From assembly GCA_045616665.1 (NCBI GenBank), contig JAZLHE010000056.1, forward strand, positions 1 to 64,000: a stretch of 64,000 nt of DNA, read 5' to 3'. The position numbers were made by a program, and so were the translations under genes. This document shows, piece by piece, positions 37,096 to 44,862 of the stretch (position 1 is the stretch's first letter; the number at the start of each line of letters is the position of its first letter). This stretch comes from RUG11690 sp045616665 (GTDB taxonomy: Bacteria > Bacteroidota > Bacteroidia > Bacteroidales > WCHB1-69). Under the pieces are notes generated by a model that was given only the letters and a program-made list of their open reading frames with translations, was not told where the DNA came from and did no database searches.

Positions 37096-38199
37096 ATGAA
37101 AGAAAAAAAGACAGATATTGTTCAAGACGAGATTGGTCGTGCGGATATGCTTGCATCTCGCATTGAGGCACTGATTACGGAAGCACGTACCAAAGTCGTT
37201 TCGTTTGTGAATACCGCTATGGTATATACCTATTATGAGATAGGACGGTATATCGTTGAAGATGAACAAAATGGAGACAACCGAGCTTCTTACGGCAAAG
37301 AAGTGTTGGAGAATTTGTCGTGCAGACTCACAGATAAATTTGGCAAAGGTTGGTCTGCTGCCAATCTCAGGGCTATGCGTCAATTTTATGCGGTGTATTC
37401 AAAAACGCTAACCACTGGTCAGCAAATTGGCAATGAAAACGCTAACCGTTGGTCAGCAAAATTGACTGATCAAAATATAACACCTGAGTTTAAATTGTCG
37501 TGGACTCATTATCAAATTTTAATGAGAGTTGAAAATCCACAAGCTCGAAGTTTTTATGAAATAGAATGTTATAACCAACATTGGGACAAGCGTTATCTGC
37601 AACGGCAAATTGGCAGCAGTTTGTACGAGCGTTTGGCATTAAGCCGGAACAAAAATGAAATAATCCGTTTGGCCAAAGAAGGTCAAACCATAGAGAAACC
37701 GTCTGACGTAATAAAAGACCCGATTGTATTGGAATTTATGGGTCTTAAATCCGATGCTTCTTATTCCGAGACATCACTTGAAAGCGCGATAATCGGCAAA
37801 CTGCAACATTTTTTGTTAGAAATGGGCAAAGGATTCCTGTTTGAGGCACGACAGAAAAGATTTTCGTTTGAAGAACGCAATTTTTATGTCGATTTGGTAC
37901 TGTACAACAGGCTTTTGCAATGCTATGTGCTGATAGATTTGAAAATGGACGACCTGACGCATCAGGATTTGGGACAGATGCAGATGTATGTGAACTACTA
38001 CGACCGGTATGTGAAACAAGATTTCGAGAAGCCGACAATCGGCATTTTGCTGTGTGAACAAAAAGACGATATGCTGGTTGAATTAACATTGCCAAAAGAC
38101 GCTAACATTTATGCGCAGCAATATGCACTCTATCTGCCAGACAAAGATCTCCTGCAAAAAAAATTACGGGAATGGATTGATGAGCAAAACGAAAATTAA
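37096..38199 (+). CDS. DUF1016 (YhcG) family PDDEXK nuclease, second copy
   Basis: This 367-residue paralogue of the preceding gene has DUF1016_N at about residues 10-100 (NTAMVYTYYEIGRYIVEDEQ, then NLRAMRQFYAVY) and the PDDEXK domain at about 210-350, with ERNFYVDLVLYNRLL followed by CYVLIDLKMDDL as the catalytic D...D-x-K block. The linker before LSWTHYQILMRVENPQARSFY is about 20 residues longer than in copy 1 and contains a 34-bp DNA duplication read in two different frames. The two copies share only moderate identity, so this is not a recent duplication. Both probably work with the adjacent methyltransferase/DUF262-HNH genes or are independent defence genes. Confidence 0.85.
   Translation: MKEKKTDIVQDEIGRADMLASRIEALITEARTKVVSFVNTAMVYTYYEIGRYIVEDEQNGDNRASYGKEVLENLSCRLTDKFGKGWSAANLRAMRQFYAVYSKTLTTGQQIGNENANRWSAKLTDQNITPEFKLSWTHYQILMRVENPQARSFYEIECYNQHWDKRYLQRQIGSSLYERLALSRNKNEIIRLAKEGQTIEKPSDVIKDPIVLEFMGLKSDASYSETSLESAIIGKLQHFLLEMGKGFLFEARQKRFSFEERNFYVDLVLYNRLLQCYVLIDLKMDDLTHQDLGQMQMYVNYYDRYVKQDFEKPTIGILLCEQKDDMLVELTLPKDANIYAQQYALYLPDKDLLQKKLREWIDEQNEN
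37402..37464. repeat. 34-bp imperfect tandem duplication inside the second DUF1016 gene
   Basis: AAAACGCTAACC...GGTCAGCAAATTG at 37402 recurs at 37436 with few changes. The period is not a multiple of three, so the two copies encode different residues. Confidence 0.8.
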
Positions 38200-38305
38200 C
38201 CATCTTTGCAGTCACAAATCAGATACTGCGATTCTTATTAAATCATTAAACAACAAACAATTAACAAAAACAGAAAGATAAACATTCAACTGATATATTA
38301 TAATA

Positions 38306-38509
38306 AATCATAGCGTTTGCTATTTGTTCGAGAAACTCTGAAACGTAGGAAATTTCAAAAGTTGATACCGAGGACAGATTGCGAATGTTCACGCTTACGT
38401 GGGCATTCTTGTCTGTATCAATCGGTTTCCTACGACCGCAGAGTTTGGGCAAGATTAGCCCACGTTCTGTGTTCGTAGGGAACAAGTGCCAGACGCTAAA
38501 AGCAAATGC
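38306..38509 (+). ncRNA. Long structured RNA element of unknown class
   Basis: Nested pairings run the whole length: GCGTTTGC (38313-38320) with GCAAATGC (38502-38509); TTGTTC (38324-38329) with GAACAA (38480-38485); AAACTCTG (38333-38340) with CAGAGTTT (38439-38446); CGTAGGAAA (38344-38352) with TTTCCTACG (38426-38434); TTGATAC (38362-38368) with GTATCAA (38415-38421); GAATG/CATTC; and an apical CACG-CTTA-CGTG. A second hairpin, TGGGC/GCCCA, lies at 38446-38462. The 92-codon frame on the other strand across this DNA is a by-product. It ends 2 bases before the methyltransferase ATG. It could be a leader regulating that gene or a mobile RNA element. Confidence 0.75.
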
Positions 38510-38511
38510 GT

Positions 38512-39609
38512 ATGGCAAACAAGAATTTATCGCAGGCAAAAGCGAAAAAAAACGATGAGTTTTATACTCAGTATGCGGACATTCAAAATGAAATAAACGC
38601 CTATTTGGAATATAATCCGGATGTGTTTCGAGACAAAACTATCCTTCTTCCGTGTGACGATCCCGAATGGTCAAACTTTACAAAATTCTTTGCACAGAAT
38701 TTTGAAAATTTCGGCTTGAAAAAGCTGATTAGCACAAGTTATGCTATAGAAAGCAAAAACATAGACCTGAACTGGCAGCCAACTTTGTTTGAACAGGAAA
38801 ATCCCAACTTTGATTTGGATAAGACCAAAATCAAAGGTAAGATTTTCACGCTTGAACGTGACACCAATGCCAGTGGAAAGATTGACATTGAAGATTTGGA
38901 ATGGCAATACTTAGAAGGCGACGGCGACTTCCGCAGTGATGAAGTAAAGGCCTTGCGAGACGAAGCCGACATAATCATCACCAATCCACCGTTTTCGTTG
39001 TTTACATCTTTTTTGATGTGGATTATGGAAGCAGATAAAAAGTTTCTGATTTTAGGTAATATGAATGCTATTGCCTACAAAGAAATTTTTCCAAAGATTA
39101 AGGAGAATAAAATGTGGCTGGGTGTAAAAAGCGGTGCCAGAGAATATTTGAAACCCAATGGTGGTATCCAAAAAATGGGCAACACCTATTGGTTTACAAA
39201 TCTTGAGCATGGGCGTCGTCATCAACCTATGAAACTGATGACATTGGATGATAATATCAAGTACAGCAAGCACAAAGAAGTAAAAAATGTTGGTTATAAA
39301 AGGTATGTGAATTTTGATGCTATTGAGATTCCCAAATCTGATGCTATACCGAGTGATTACAATGGTGTGATGGGTGTCCCTATTTCTTGGCTGGACAAAT
39401 ATTGTCCAGAACAATTTGAGATTATTGGAATGGCCAATGGTGGAAATCTTGGCATAGAATGCGGCGTTAGTTCAAATTTATCCGAAGAAGATTGTAAAAA
39501 GCTATTTAAAGAGGATAAAGGTTTTAGACGAGGAAAATTGTGCTATAGAAATGATGATGGAAAGTTAATCAGCCTTTTCGCAAAAATATTAATCCGTAAA
39601 AAACAATAA
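38512..39609 (+). CDS. EcoRI-type adenine-specific DNA methyltransferase
   Basis: This 365-residue enzyme is predicted to transfer a methyl group from SAM to N6 of adenine in DNA. It resembles the EcoRI methylase family, with the N-terminal signature KNDEFYTQYADIQNEINAYL at residues 15-34, the CDDPEWSNFTKFFAQNF block, and catalytic motif IV as NPPF at residues 158-161 (ITNPPFSLF). The start is set at the second ATG, 38512, because the first (38506) lies within the closing stem of the structured RNA. The stop is one base before the DUF262-HNH start codon, so the two are tightly coupled, as in a restriction-modification pair. Confidence 0.88.
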   Translation: MANKNLSQAKAKKNDEFYTQYADIQNEINAYLEYNPDVFRDKTILLPCDDPEWSNFTKFFAQNFENFGLKKLISTSYAIESKNIDLNWQPTLFEQENPNFDLDKTKIKGKIFTLERDTNASGKIDIEDLEWQYLEGDGDFRSDEVKALRDEADIIITNPPFSLFTSFLMWIMEADKKFLILGNMNAIAYKEIFPKIKENKMWLGVKSGAREYLKPNGGIQKMGNTYWFTNLEHGRRHQPMKLMTLDDNIKYSKHKEVKNVGYKRYVNFDAIEIPKSDAIPSDYNGVMGVPISWLDKYCPEQFEIIGMANGGNLGIECGVSSNLSEEDCKKLFKEDKGFRRGKLCYRNDDGKLISLFAKILIRKKQ

Positions 39610-39610
39610 A

Positions 39611-40768
39611 ATGAAAACGACATTAAAAGAGTACACAATTCAGGAAGTTTGTGAAGGTTTCTTATACAACGAATTAGAAGGCAAAGGTTTGTTCGGCTTG
39701 GGTGGTCAATTGACAATCCAGCCCGAATACCAAAGAAACTACATTTACAATGATGGCAAAAAGGACGTGGCCGTTATAGAATCCGTGCTGAAAGGTTATC
39801 CACTGGGGCTCATCTATTTCAACAAAGTAGATGACAGGCTTGAAGTGCTGGACGGGCAACAACGCATCACTTCCTTGGGTCGGTTTGTCACCGGAAAGTT
39901 TGCCATTAAAGACGCCAACGGAATGGAACAGTACTTTTCAAGTTTGGCATCGGACAAACAACAACTTATCAACAACTCAAAACTGTTGGTTTATATTTGT
40001 GAAGGAACCGAAACAGAAATAAAAGAGTGGTTCAAGATCATCAATATTGCCGGTGTTCCATTGAAACCGCAAGAGCTGTTGAACGCGGTATATTCCGGGC
40101 CGTTTGTAACCAAAGCAAAAGAAGTGTTTAGCAATTCACAAAACGCAAACATCCAGAAATGGAGTGCATTCATCAAAGGTGTTGCCAACCGCCAAGACTT
40201 TTTGGAATGCGCCTTGGATTGGGTGAGCAAAGGAAATATTGAAAATTATATGGCCACCCATCGTTCGGATACGGACATCAATGAAATGGAAACCTATTTC
40301 AATAGCGTGATTGGTTGGATTGACAGTGTGTTTCCAACAGTTAAAAAAGAGATGTGCGGTTTGGAGTGGGGTCGTCTGTATGAAACGTATCATAAAAATC
40401 CGTACAATAAAATTAAAGTCGGTTCAGAAGTTGACCGATTATATGCAGACGAATATGTTGCCAACAAAAAAGGAATATTTGAATATGTTTTGGGCGGCTG
40501 CGCTGATGATAGGTTGTTGGAAATTCGTGTTTTTGACAATGCAACAAAGAATACCGTATATCATAAACAGACAACCGATGCCATTGCGAAAGGCATATCC
40601 AACTGCCCGTTGTGTGCTATGGGTACGAATGCTAACAGAACAAGAATCTGGAAGTTGAATGAAATGGATGCCGATCACGTCACTGCTTGGAGCAAAGGTG
40701 GCAGCACCTCCATCGGAAATTGTGAAATGCTTTGCCAAACGCACAACCGAGCCAAAGGAAATAAATAA
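39611..40768 (+). CDS. DUF262 plus HNH endonuclease, putative restriction partner
   Basis: This 385-residue protein has an N-terminal DUF262 (ParB-like NTPase/nuclease) domain, with EYQRNYIYNDGKKDVAVIES near residue 38 and the DGQQRITSL motif at D81-R85. A C-terminal HNH domain has CPLCAMG near 333, then EMDADHVTAWSKGG and NCEMLCQTHNRAKGNK, giving two CxxC-like metal knuckles and the H...N...H core. DUF262 is found in the GmrS/GmrD type IV enzymes and other anti-phage nucleases. Coupling to a methyltransferase suggests that it cuts unmethylated DNA, but this is inference. A strong terminator at 40783 ends the unit. Confidence 0.87.
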   Translation: MKTTLKEYTIQEVCEGFLYNELEGKGLFGLGGQLTIQPEYQRNYIYNDGKKDVAVIESVLKGYPLGLIYFNKVDDRLEVLDGQQRITSLGRFVTGKFAIKDANGMEQYFSSLASDKQQLINNSKLLVYICEGTETEIKEWFKIINIAGVPLKPQELLNAVYSGPFVTKAKEVFSNSQNANIQKWSAFIKGVANRQDFLECALDWVSKGNIENYMATHRSDTDINEMETYFNSVIGWIDSVFPTVKKEMCGLEWGRLYETYHKNPYNKIKVGSEVDRLYADEYVANKKGIFEYVLGGCADDRLLEIRVFDNATKNTVYHKQTTDAIAKGISNCPLCAMGTNANRTRIWKLNEMDADHVTAWSKGGSTSIGNCEMLCQTHNRAKGNK

Positions 40769-40782
40769 AGAGAATGTTCTTT

Positions 40783-40812
40783 CCCCTCGTCATCCGCGAG
40801 GGGCGTTTTTTT
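40783..40812 (+). terminator. Terminator of the methyltransferase/DUF262-HNH unit
   Basis: CCCCTCG pairs with CGAGGGG around a 7-nt loop, followed by CG and seven T. Confidence 0.9.
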
Positions 40813-40833
40813 GCTTTTCCGCTCCTCAAAATC

Positions 40834-41112
40834 TTATTTGAACAAATCAGAATGAGAACCCGTGCGGAAAAGATTCAAAATTTGCAGCTCTTCATCGGAT
40901 TTGCTATACAACAACAACCAATCCGGCTGAATATGGCATTCTCGAACACCATCTTTGTTTCCGACAAGAATATGATCACGATTGGCTGGAGAAAGGGGTT
41001 CGTCGTTGGCAAGCCGAAATACTATTTCGTTTAATTTTTCTTCTGGCAGTCCTCTTTTACGCGCCAATTTCAAGTCCTTCTTGTATTGAGTTGAAATTAC
41101 AATTGTTCTCAT
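40834..41112 (-). CDS. YafQ-family mRNA interferase toxin
   Basis: This 92-residue RelE/ParE-superfamily protein matches the YafQ group, with FKKDLK-like QYKKDLKLARKRG near residue 9, then RDHILVGNKDGVRECHIQPDWLLLYS, which holds the catalytic His and Asp, and the ending LNLFRTGSHSDLF with the conserved TGSHSDLF tail. YafQ cuts mRNA in the ribosome A site. The start overlaps the antitoxin stop by 4 bases. It is intact. It lies tail to tail with the DUF262-HNH gene. Confidence 0.9.
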   Translation of the reverse strand: MRTIVISTQYKKDLKLARKRGLPEEKLNEIVFRLANDEPLSPANRDHILVGNKDGVRECHIQPDWLLLYSKSDEELQILNLFRTGSHSDLFK

Positions 41113-41306
41113 TGTATTGCTTTCAGGTATTCTTCAAAACTATTGCAACGGGTGCCGCCACCATTTTTTATTTCTTCAATGGCCTGCGCGGTGGCATCAT
41201 TGAATGAGGTCTCCTGCTTAATGAAAATACCCGAATTTATCAGACTGTTTATTAGTTTTCTGATAGTTTCGTTACTCGCATCATAACTTACTGTTATCGT
41301 TTCCAT
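41109..41306 (-). CDS. Antitoxin of the YafQ-type pair
   Basis: This 65-residue protein has an N-terminal METITVSYDASNETIRKLIN region that probably forms a ribbon or helical DNA-binding dimer, and an acidic C-terminal part ending NSFEEYLKAIQ, which would cover the toxin. It is not a clear DinJ; small Bacteroidetes antitoxins of this type are poorly named. The start is the ATG at 41306; a TTG nine bases upstream is less likely. The minus-strand promoter TACTTTTG is at 41328-41335. Confidence 0.8.
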   Translation of the reverse strand: METITVSYDASNETIRKLINSLINSGIFIKQETSFNDATAQAIEEIKNGGGTRCNSFEEYLKAIQ

Positions 41307-41327
41307 TTCTCTCAAAATTTAGAGTTG

Positions 41328-41335
41328 CAAAAGTA
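41328..41335 (-). promoter_or_regulatory. Promoter -7 element of the YafQ-type module
   Basis: The minus strand reads TACTTTTG 21 bases before the antitoxin ATG. Confidence 0.5.
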
Positions 41336-41384
41336 CTCAAAATACAAACAAAATACACCTCCACGTTGATACTTTTTGAATTTT

Positions 41385-41528
41385 TTAAAAAATCAAGTGC
41401 TTATAGCAATGTCTGCACTTTAGACCTTTTTCTTCAATTCTTGCAAATGGTTTTTGGAATCGAAATTCTCGCAAATGCCGCTTTCTTCGCCTTCGCGGAT
41501 GGCAGCACTCAGTTGCTGCAGTTTTTTT
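41385..41528 (-). pseudogene. Fused remnant of a second parDE module
   Basis: Bases 41385-41424 match the parE segment at 28612-28651, and 41425-41528 match the parD 3' region at 28846-28943, with about 90% identity. The piece between them, including the ParD/ParE junction, is missing. The remnant abuts the truncated ATPase, so an old parDE stood here and was lost by deletion. Confidence 0.8.
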
Positions 41529-41539
41529 GAATGATTTTT

Positions 41540-42282
41540 TTAATACAGCAAACCGAACATCCAAAGAGGAATGCGATGACCATGACCAAGTTCAGCACCT
41601 GCCACCGCCAAATAGCTGTCAGGAAGGTCTTTAATCTGCTCAGAACTTTTGCTTCCGCCTCCGACTTCAAACAGATATTTGCCGTCAACAAGAAAGTCTC
41701 CTTTTGGAGGATAATGCACTTTGGCCACTGCGGAAAGTTGGTTTAAGAAAAATGTCTCACGCAAGGTGCCCACATTCGCCATCGGTGAAAGTGCATACAT
41801 CAAGTTGGTGTTACCCACATAAAGTTTGTCGGGTTTGGACATCCGCTTTAAGGATTTGCTTTCAGAACTCAGCAACGCCATCAAACCTGCTCGTTCAAGC
41901 AGGTCCAACATTTTTAATCCTTGATCCCTTGATGTGTTCAATTGGGCATATACTTCGTTCATTTTGGGTGTTTGAGGCACTTTGTCAGCCAAAATCATCA
42001 ACATTTGTTTGATTTTTTGAATTGTAGCGTATGAAACATCTTCAATACTTGGCAAATCAGACTCCAATACCTGTTTAATCATACTTTGTAACCTATCTGG
42101 GAATCCATCTCCTTCCTCAGAGAAAAAGGGATAATAGCCAAATCGGAGATATGACTCGAAAAGAGGAAGAACTTTTATCGAGGATGATATATCAAGTGCT
42201 ATGGTCAAATGTTTTTCCAACAAATTAGGAAGAGATATTTTTCCCAGTTTGTAATGACAGCTGAACGCCAAGAATTCCCTGA
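41540..42282 (-). pseudogene. 5'-truncated DUF4143 ATPase
   Basis: The open frame runs on upstream into the exonuclease gene, but homology-like sequence starts only at LFREFLAFSCHYKLGK, the usual middle of DUF4143 ATPases. It continues through VLPLFESYLRFGYYPFF, RDQGLKMLDLLERAGLM and KLYVGNTNLMYALSP, then FLVDGKYLFEVGGGSKSSEQ. The whole P-loop domain is absent. The truncation point coincides with the exonuclease stop codon (42291). With no promoter of its own and no ATPase domain, it is almost certainly non-functional. It is the third locus of this family in 9 kb. Confidence 0.8.
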
Positions 42283-42290
42283 ATAGATTC

Positions 42291-42788
42291 CTATTCCAAA
42301 ATCCGCAACGCGATGGCGGCACATGCCTCGGCATCCGCCAACGCGTGATGATGATGCTCCAGATTATAGCCGCAAGCCGCGGAAACAGTATGTAACTGCA
42401 GGTTCTCCAAGGTTTTGCCAAAATGCCTTTTGGCCGCTCTATAGGTACAATAAAACTTATAATCAGGATAATCCATTTGATATAACTTAAAAACCGCCTT
42501 CAAACAGCTCTCATCAAACTGGCTGTTGTGTGCCACCATCGGCAATCCCTCAATTTTTGGAGCTACCCGCGCCCATACTTTCGGGAAAATCGGGGCATCG
42601 TCGGTATCTTCATTCGACAAGCCGTGTACCCGCTGACAATAATAATTATAAAAATTAGGCTCAGGTTTGATCAAACTATAAAAACTGTCCACCACCACGC
42701 CGTCACGCACTACCACTACGCCCACACTGCACACACTACTCGGTGCGAAATTGGCAGTCTCAAAATCAATGGCAGCAAAATCCTTCAT
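42291..42788 (-). CDS. DnaQ-like 3'-5' exonuclease
   Basis: This 165-residue DEDDh exonuclease has motif I AAIDFETANF at residues 5-14, motif II AHNSQFDESCLK near 86-97, and motif III HHHHALADAEACAAIALRIL near the C-terminus with the catalytic His and Asp. It resembles the epsilon-type proofreading or RNase T-like exonucleases that occur as free-standing proteins. It has its own promoter on the minus strand, TATCTTTG at 42812-42819. The 3' end is the junction with the truncated ATPase, yet all motifs are complete, so the gene appears intact. Confidence 0.9.
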   Translation of the reverse strand: MKDFAAIDFETANFAPSSVCSVGVVVVRDGVVVDSFYSLIKPEPNFYNYYCQRVHGLSNEDTDDAPIFPKVWARVAPKIEGLPMVAHNSQFDESCLKAVFKLYQMDYPDYKFYCTYRAAKRHFGKTLENLQLHTVSAACGYNLEHHHHALADAEACAAIALRILE

Positions 42789-42811
42789 TTTCTATCGTCA
42801 TTTTTAATTTA

Positions 42812-42819
42812 CAAAGATA
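42812..42819 (-). promoter_or_regulatory. Promoter -7 element of the exonuclease gene
   Basis: The minus strand reads TATCTTTG 24 bases before the start at 42788. Confidence 0.55.
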
Positions 42820-42869
42820 CAACATAAAATAATACTATGTGAATTATCTTGTGCAAAAATAGCACAAGG

Positions 42870-42890
42870 GTGTGCCCTTTTGGGGCACAC
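42870..42890. repeat. Hairpin in the gap before the TIR element
   Basis: GTGTGCCC and GGGCACAC pair around TTTTG. There is no T run on either side, so it is not a clear terminator. The rest of 42820-42982 holds nothing I can support. Confidence 0.6.
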
Positions 42891-42982
42891 GACTGAAAGA
42901 CGTGGCATCGCTTTCGCTAATTTCTGAGACTCAAGATTTCACACCAAACATGCCCATCTGCACTAACCACCTGAAAAACCAA

Positions 42983-43182
42983 ATTATCCCTTTAAGTCTT
43001 GTAATGAGATTCCGCCTTCCGCTTCGCTTCGGCGGAATGGCGGTGAATTAGGCGGCTCCACTCACATACTTTTACCTCTTCCGTTGCGCCGCCGCCCTGA
43101 CGTAGGTATGACTCGTCGCCATTCCGATGTTTCCAACGTATGGTGGAAACACCGGAATCTCAATATGCTTAAACGGGATAAT
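42983..43182. repeat. TIR repeat element, copy C
   Basis: The left end reads ATTATCCCTTTAAGTCTTGT and continues AATGAGATTCCG. The right end reads CGGAATCTCAATATGC and continues TTAAACGGGATAAT. The two ends are imperfect inverted repeats of about 30 bp. The body has GTTTCC...GGAAAC near the right end. It differs from copy D (45468-45666) by two substitutions and one single-base indel. The identity continues about 32 bases past the right end. Confidence 0.85.
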
Positions 43183-43214
43183 TCCGTGATTTTTTATATC
43201 TCAAAAATTTTGTG

Positions 43215-43222
43215 TAAGTTTG
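43215..43222 (+). promoter_or_regulatory. Promoter -7 element next to TIR copy C
   Basis: TAAGTTTG lies 20 bases before the ATG at 43243, in the repeat-derived flank shared with copy D. Confidence 0.5.
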
Positions 43223-43242
43223 CTTTCAAAATTAAATGCGAT

Positions 43243-44769
43243 ATGATTATAATTATTATAGTTGTTGTTTTTATAATTTTCCCATATCTTAAAAATAAAT
43301 ACAAGGAAAACCATTCAAAAGAAGAAAGCATTGCGGCAAGAAAAAATGAGACTAACAGGCTTGATTATGAGACTGAACGAAAGCATTTAAAACGATTAGG
43401 CATTTGCTTTTTGATACTTCTGTTTTTGGGAACAAGTGTTTTTATCGGTATTATTTCTGAATTAAAATCATCTTTTGAGATTATTTTACTGGTTGACTTC
43501 TTCTATTTCATTCCTACGATTCTATTAGTGAAAATAGCTCGCAAAATGCAACAATTGATTTTTCTTGACGAACATCGTCACCTTGATGAATCGCAAAATG
43601 AAAAAGAAGCTCAGCAAAATGTTATTGAAAAAAAATATAAACCACTATCCGAAATAGCAGATAGCATTATTGTTTGCAAGCAAGAGAATGAATTAACGAC
43701 TTGTTTATTTAACGAACAGGAATTAAAGGAATTTTATCCACACACACAAACGTGGAGAATTAAAAATTGGCATGCAGATGAATTTGATTATGTGAAAAAG
43801 GGGGAAGAATTACTCACCTTGGAAGCATTATACGATTCCAACCATCATTTTTCAATAAAAGCTCCATCTTCTGGATTTTTACACATAAAACAATTAAATT
43901 TTCATGATTATCATCAAGATGATTTGATTTGTGAAATATATAGCAATATGGATTCTCTTATTGATACATTATCTGTTAATGAAATCAAAGTTGTAAAAGA
44001 CGATTTTTCAGAAGACATTATTATCAGAGGAGAGAAAATGGCGGGTTCGCAAAATGGTTTTATCATTGGCGACATAAGTATTAATTTTGAAAACAGAATG
44101 GGAGAGTATGGTTTGATAGTAAAGTTTACAAGAAAAACAATAAACATTAGAAAAAATGACACACTTCAATTATTATTTGATAACGGAACAACTATCTCAT
44201 TAAATACCACTTCAAGTCCAATTAAATGCGTTAACTGCAAAGAAGATTCCGTTGTTAGATTTGGGTTGAATGCAGAGCATATAAATTTATTTAAAGATTC
44301 ATATCTGTTAAAATGGCAAATTAAATCTAGTGATAGTGAAATTATCGGAAGAAATGAAATTCATCACCAAGATAAGGGAATAGGTTTAGTGTTTAATGAT
44401 TTCATTATTAAATTCGAGAATGAGGTTAAGAATAATATTCCAGAATCAGAAATAATAAAATGCAAACAAACTTTTGAACCCGAAAAACAAGAAAACGCAT
44501 TAGAATGCTGTTATGTGTACTTAATGAAAGACTGCGCAAATCATTTCTTTAAAATAGGCATTTCCAACAATCCAAAATATCGTGAAAAGACTCTTCAAAG
44601 TGAAAAACCTACAATAGAACTGATATGTAACAAGAAATTTCCGTCTCGGAAAATGGCTAGGGCTATTGAATCTGCATTACACACAACATTTTCAAATCAA
44701 CACATTCGTGGCGAATGGTTTGACTTGAATGAAAATGACGTAGCTGAGGTAATCAATACTCTTTCCTAA
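43243..44769 (+). CDS. Membrane-anchored protein with lipoyl-like hairpin and C-terminal GIY-YIG domain
   Basis: This 508-residue protein starts at the ATG at 43243 (MIIIIIVVVFIIF); the longer frame would be translated from the TIR repeat. Hydrophobic helices lie at residues 1-14, about 52-74 and about 77-98. A biotinyl/lipoyl-like hairpin lies at about 170-220, with VKKGEELLTLEA followed by HFSIKAPSSGFLHI, but the usual modified Lys is absent. The middle (230-400) is beta-rich and unassigned. The C-terminus (about 423-505) is a GIY-YIG nuclease of the T5orf172/Mug113 type: CYVYLMK, FKIGISNNPKYRE and SRKMARAIESALHTTF, then GEWF. Role unknown; defence is a guess. The gene is much more AT-rich than its neighbours. 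Confidence 0.75.
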   Translation: MIIIIIVVVFIIFPYLKNKYKENHSKEESIAARKNETNRLDYETERKHLKRLGICFLILLFLGTSVFIGIISELKSSFEIILLVDFFYFIPTILLVKIARKMQQLIFLDEHRHLDESQNEKEAQQNVIEKKYKPLSEIADSIIVCKQENELTTCLFNEQELKEFYPHTQTWRIKNWHADEFDYVKKGEELLTLEALYDSNHHFSIKAPSSGFLHIKQLNFHDYHQDDLICEIYSNMDSLIDTLSVNEIKVVKDDFSEDIIIRGEKMAGSQNGFIIGDISINFENRMGEYGLIVKFTRKTINIRKNDTLQLLFDNGTTISLNTTSSPIKCVNCKEDSVVRFGLNAEHINLFKDSYLLKWQIKSSDSEIIGRNEIHHQDKGIGLVFNDFIIKFENEVKNNIPESEIIKCKQTFEPEKQENALECCYVYLMKDCANHFFKIGISNNPKYREKTLQSEKPTIELICNKKFPSRKMARAIESALHTTFSNQHIRGEWFDLNENDVAEVINTLS

Positions 44770-44862
44770 ATCTTACTTATCAATAACATCGGATGGTGTG
44801 TGACTCACTTTCGTTAATTCGTTGTCAAAATATAAAGTAAAATCCTGCAAAACCTTGTTTCC

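Noticed and set aside
38306..38509. HEARO/omega-RNA with an IscB partner
   Set aside because: No RuvC-HNH IscB or TnpB gene is present. The only HNH gene nearby is a DUF262 fusion. The HEARO idea is kept only as something to test.
38261..38539. 92-codon minus-strand frame across the structured element
   Set aside because: It is the antisense of a strongly base-paired sequence, has no promoter and overlaps the methyltransferase start. The palindromic structure explains the open frame.
41109..41315. TTG start for the YafQ-type antitoxin
   Set aside because: The ATG at 41306 is a better start and leaves a normal distance to the promoter.
42870..42890. Hairpin as a terminator
   Set aside because: The stem is good, but no T run follows on either strand.
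42983..43183. Start of the GIY-YIG gene at 43084
   Set aside because: The first 53 codons would come from the TIR element and precede the TAAGTTTG promoter. The ATG at 43243 gives a normal membrane N-terminus.
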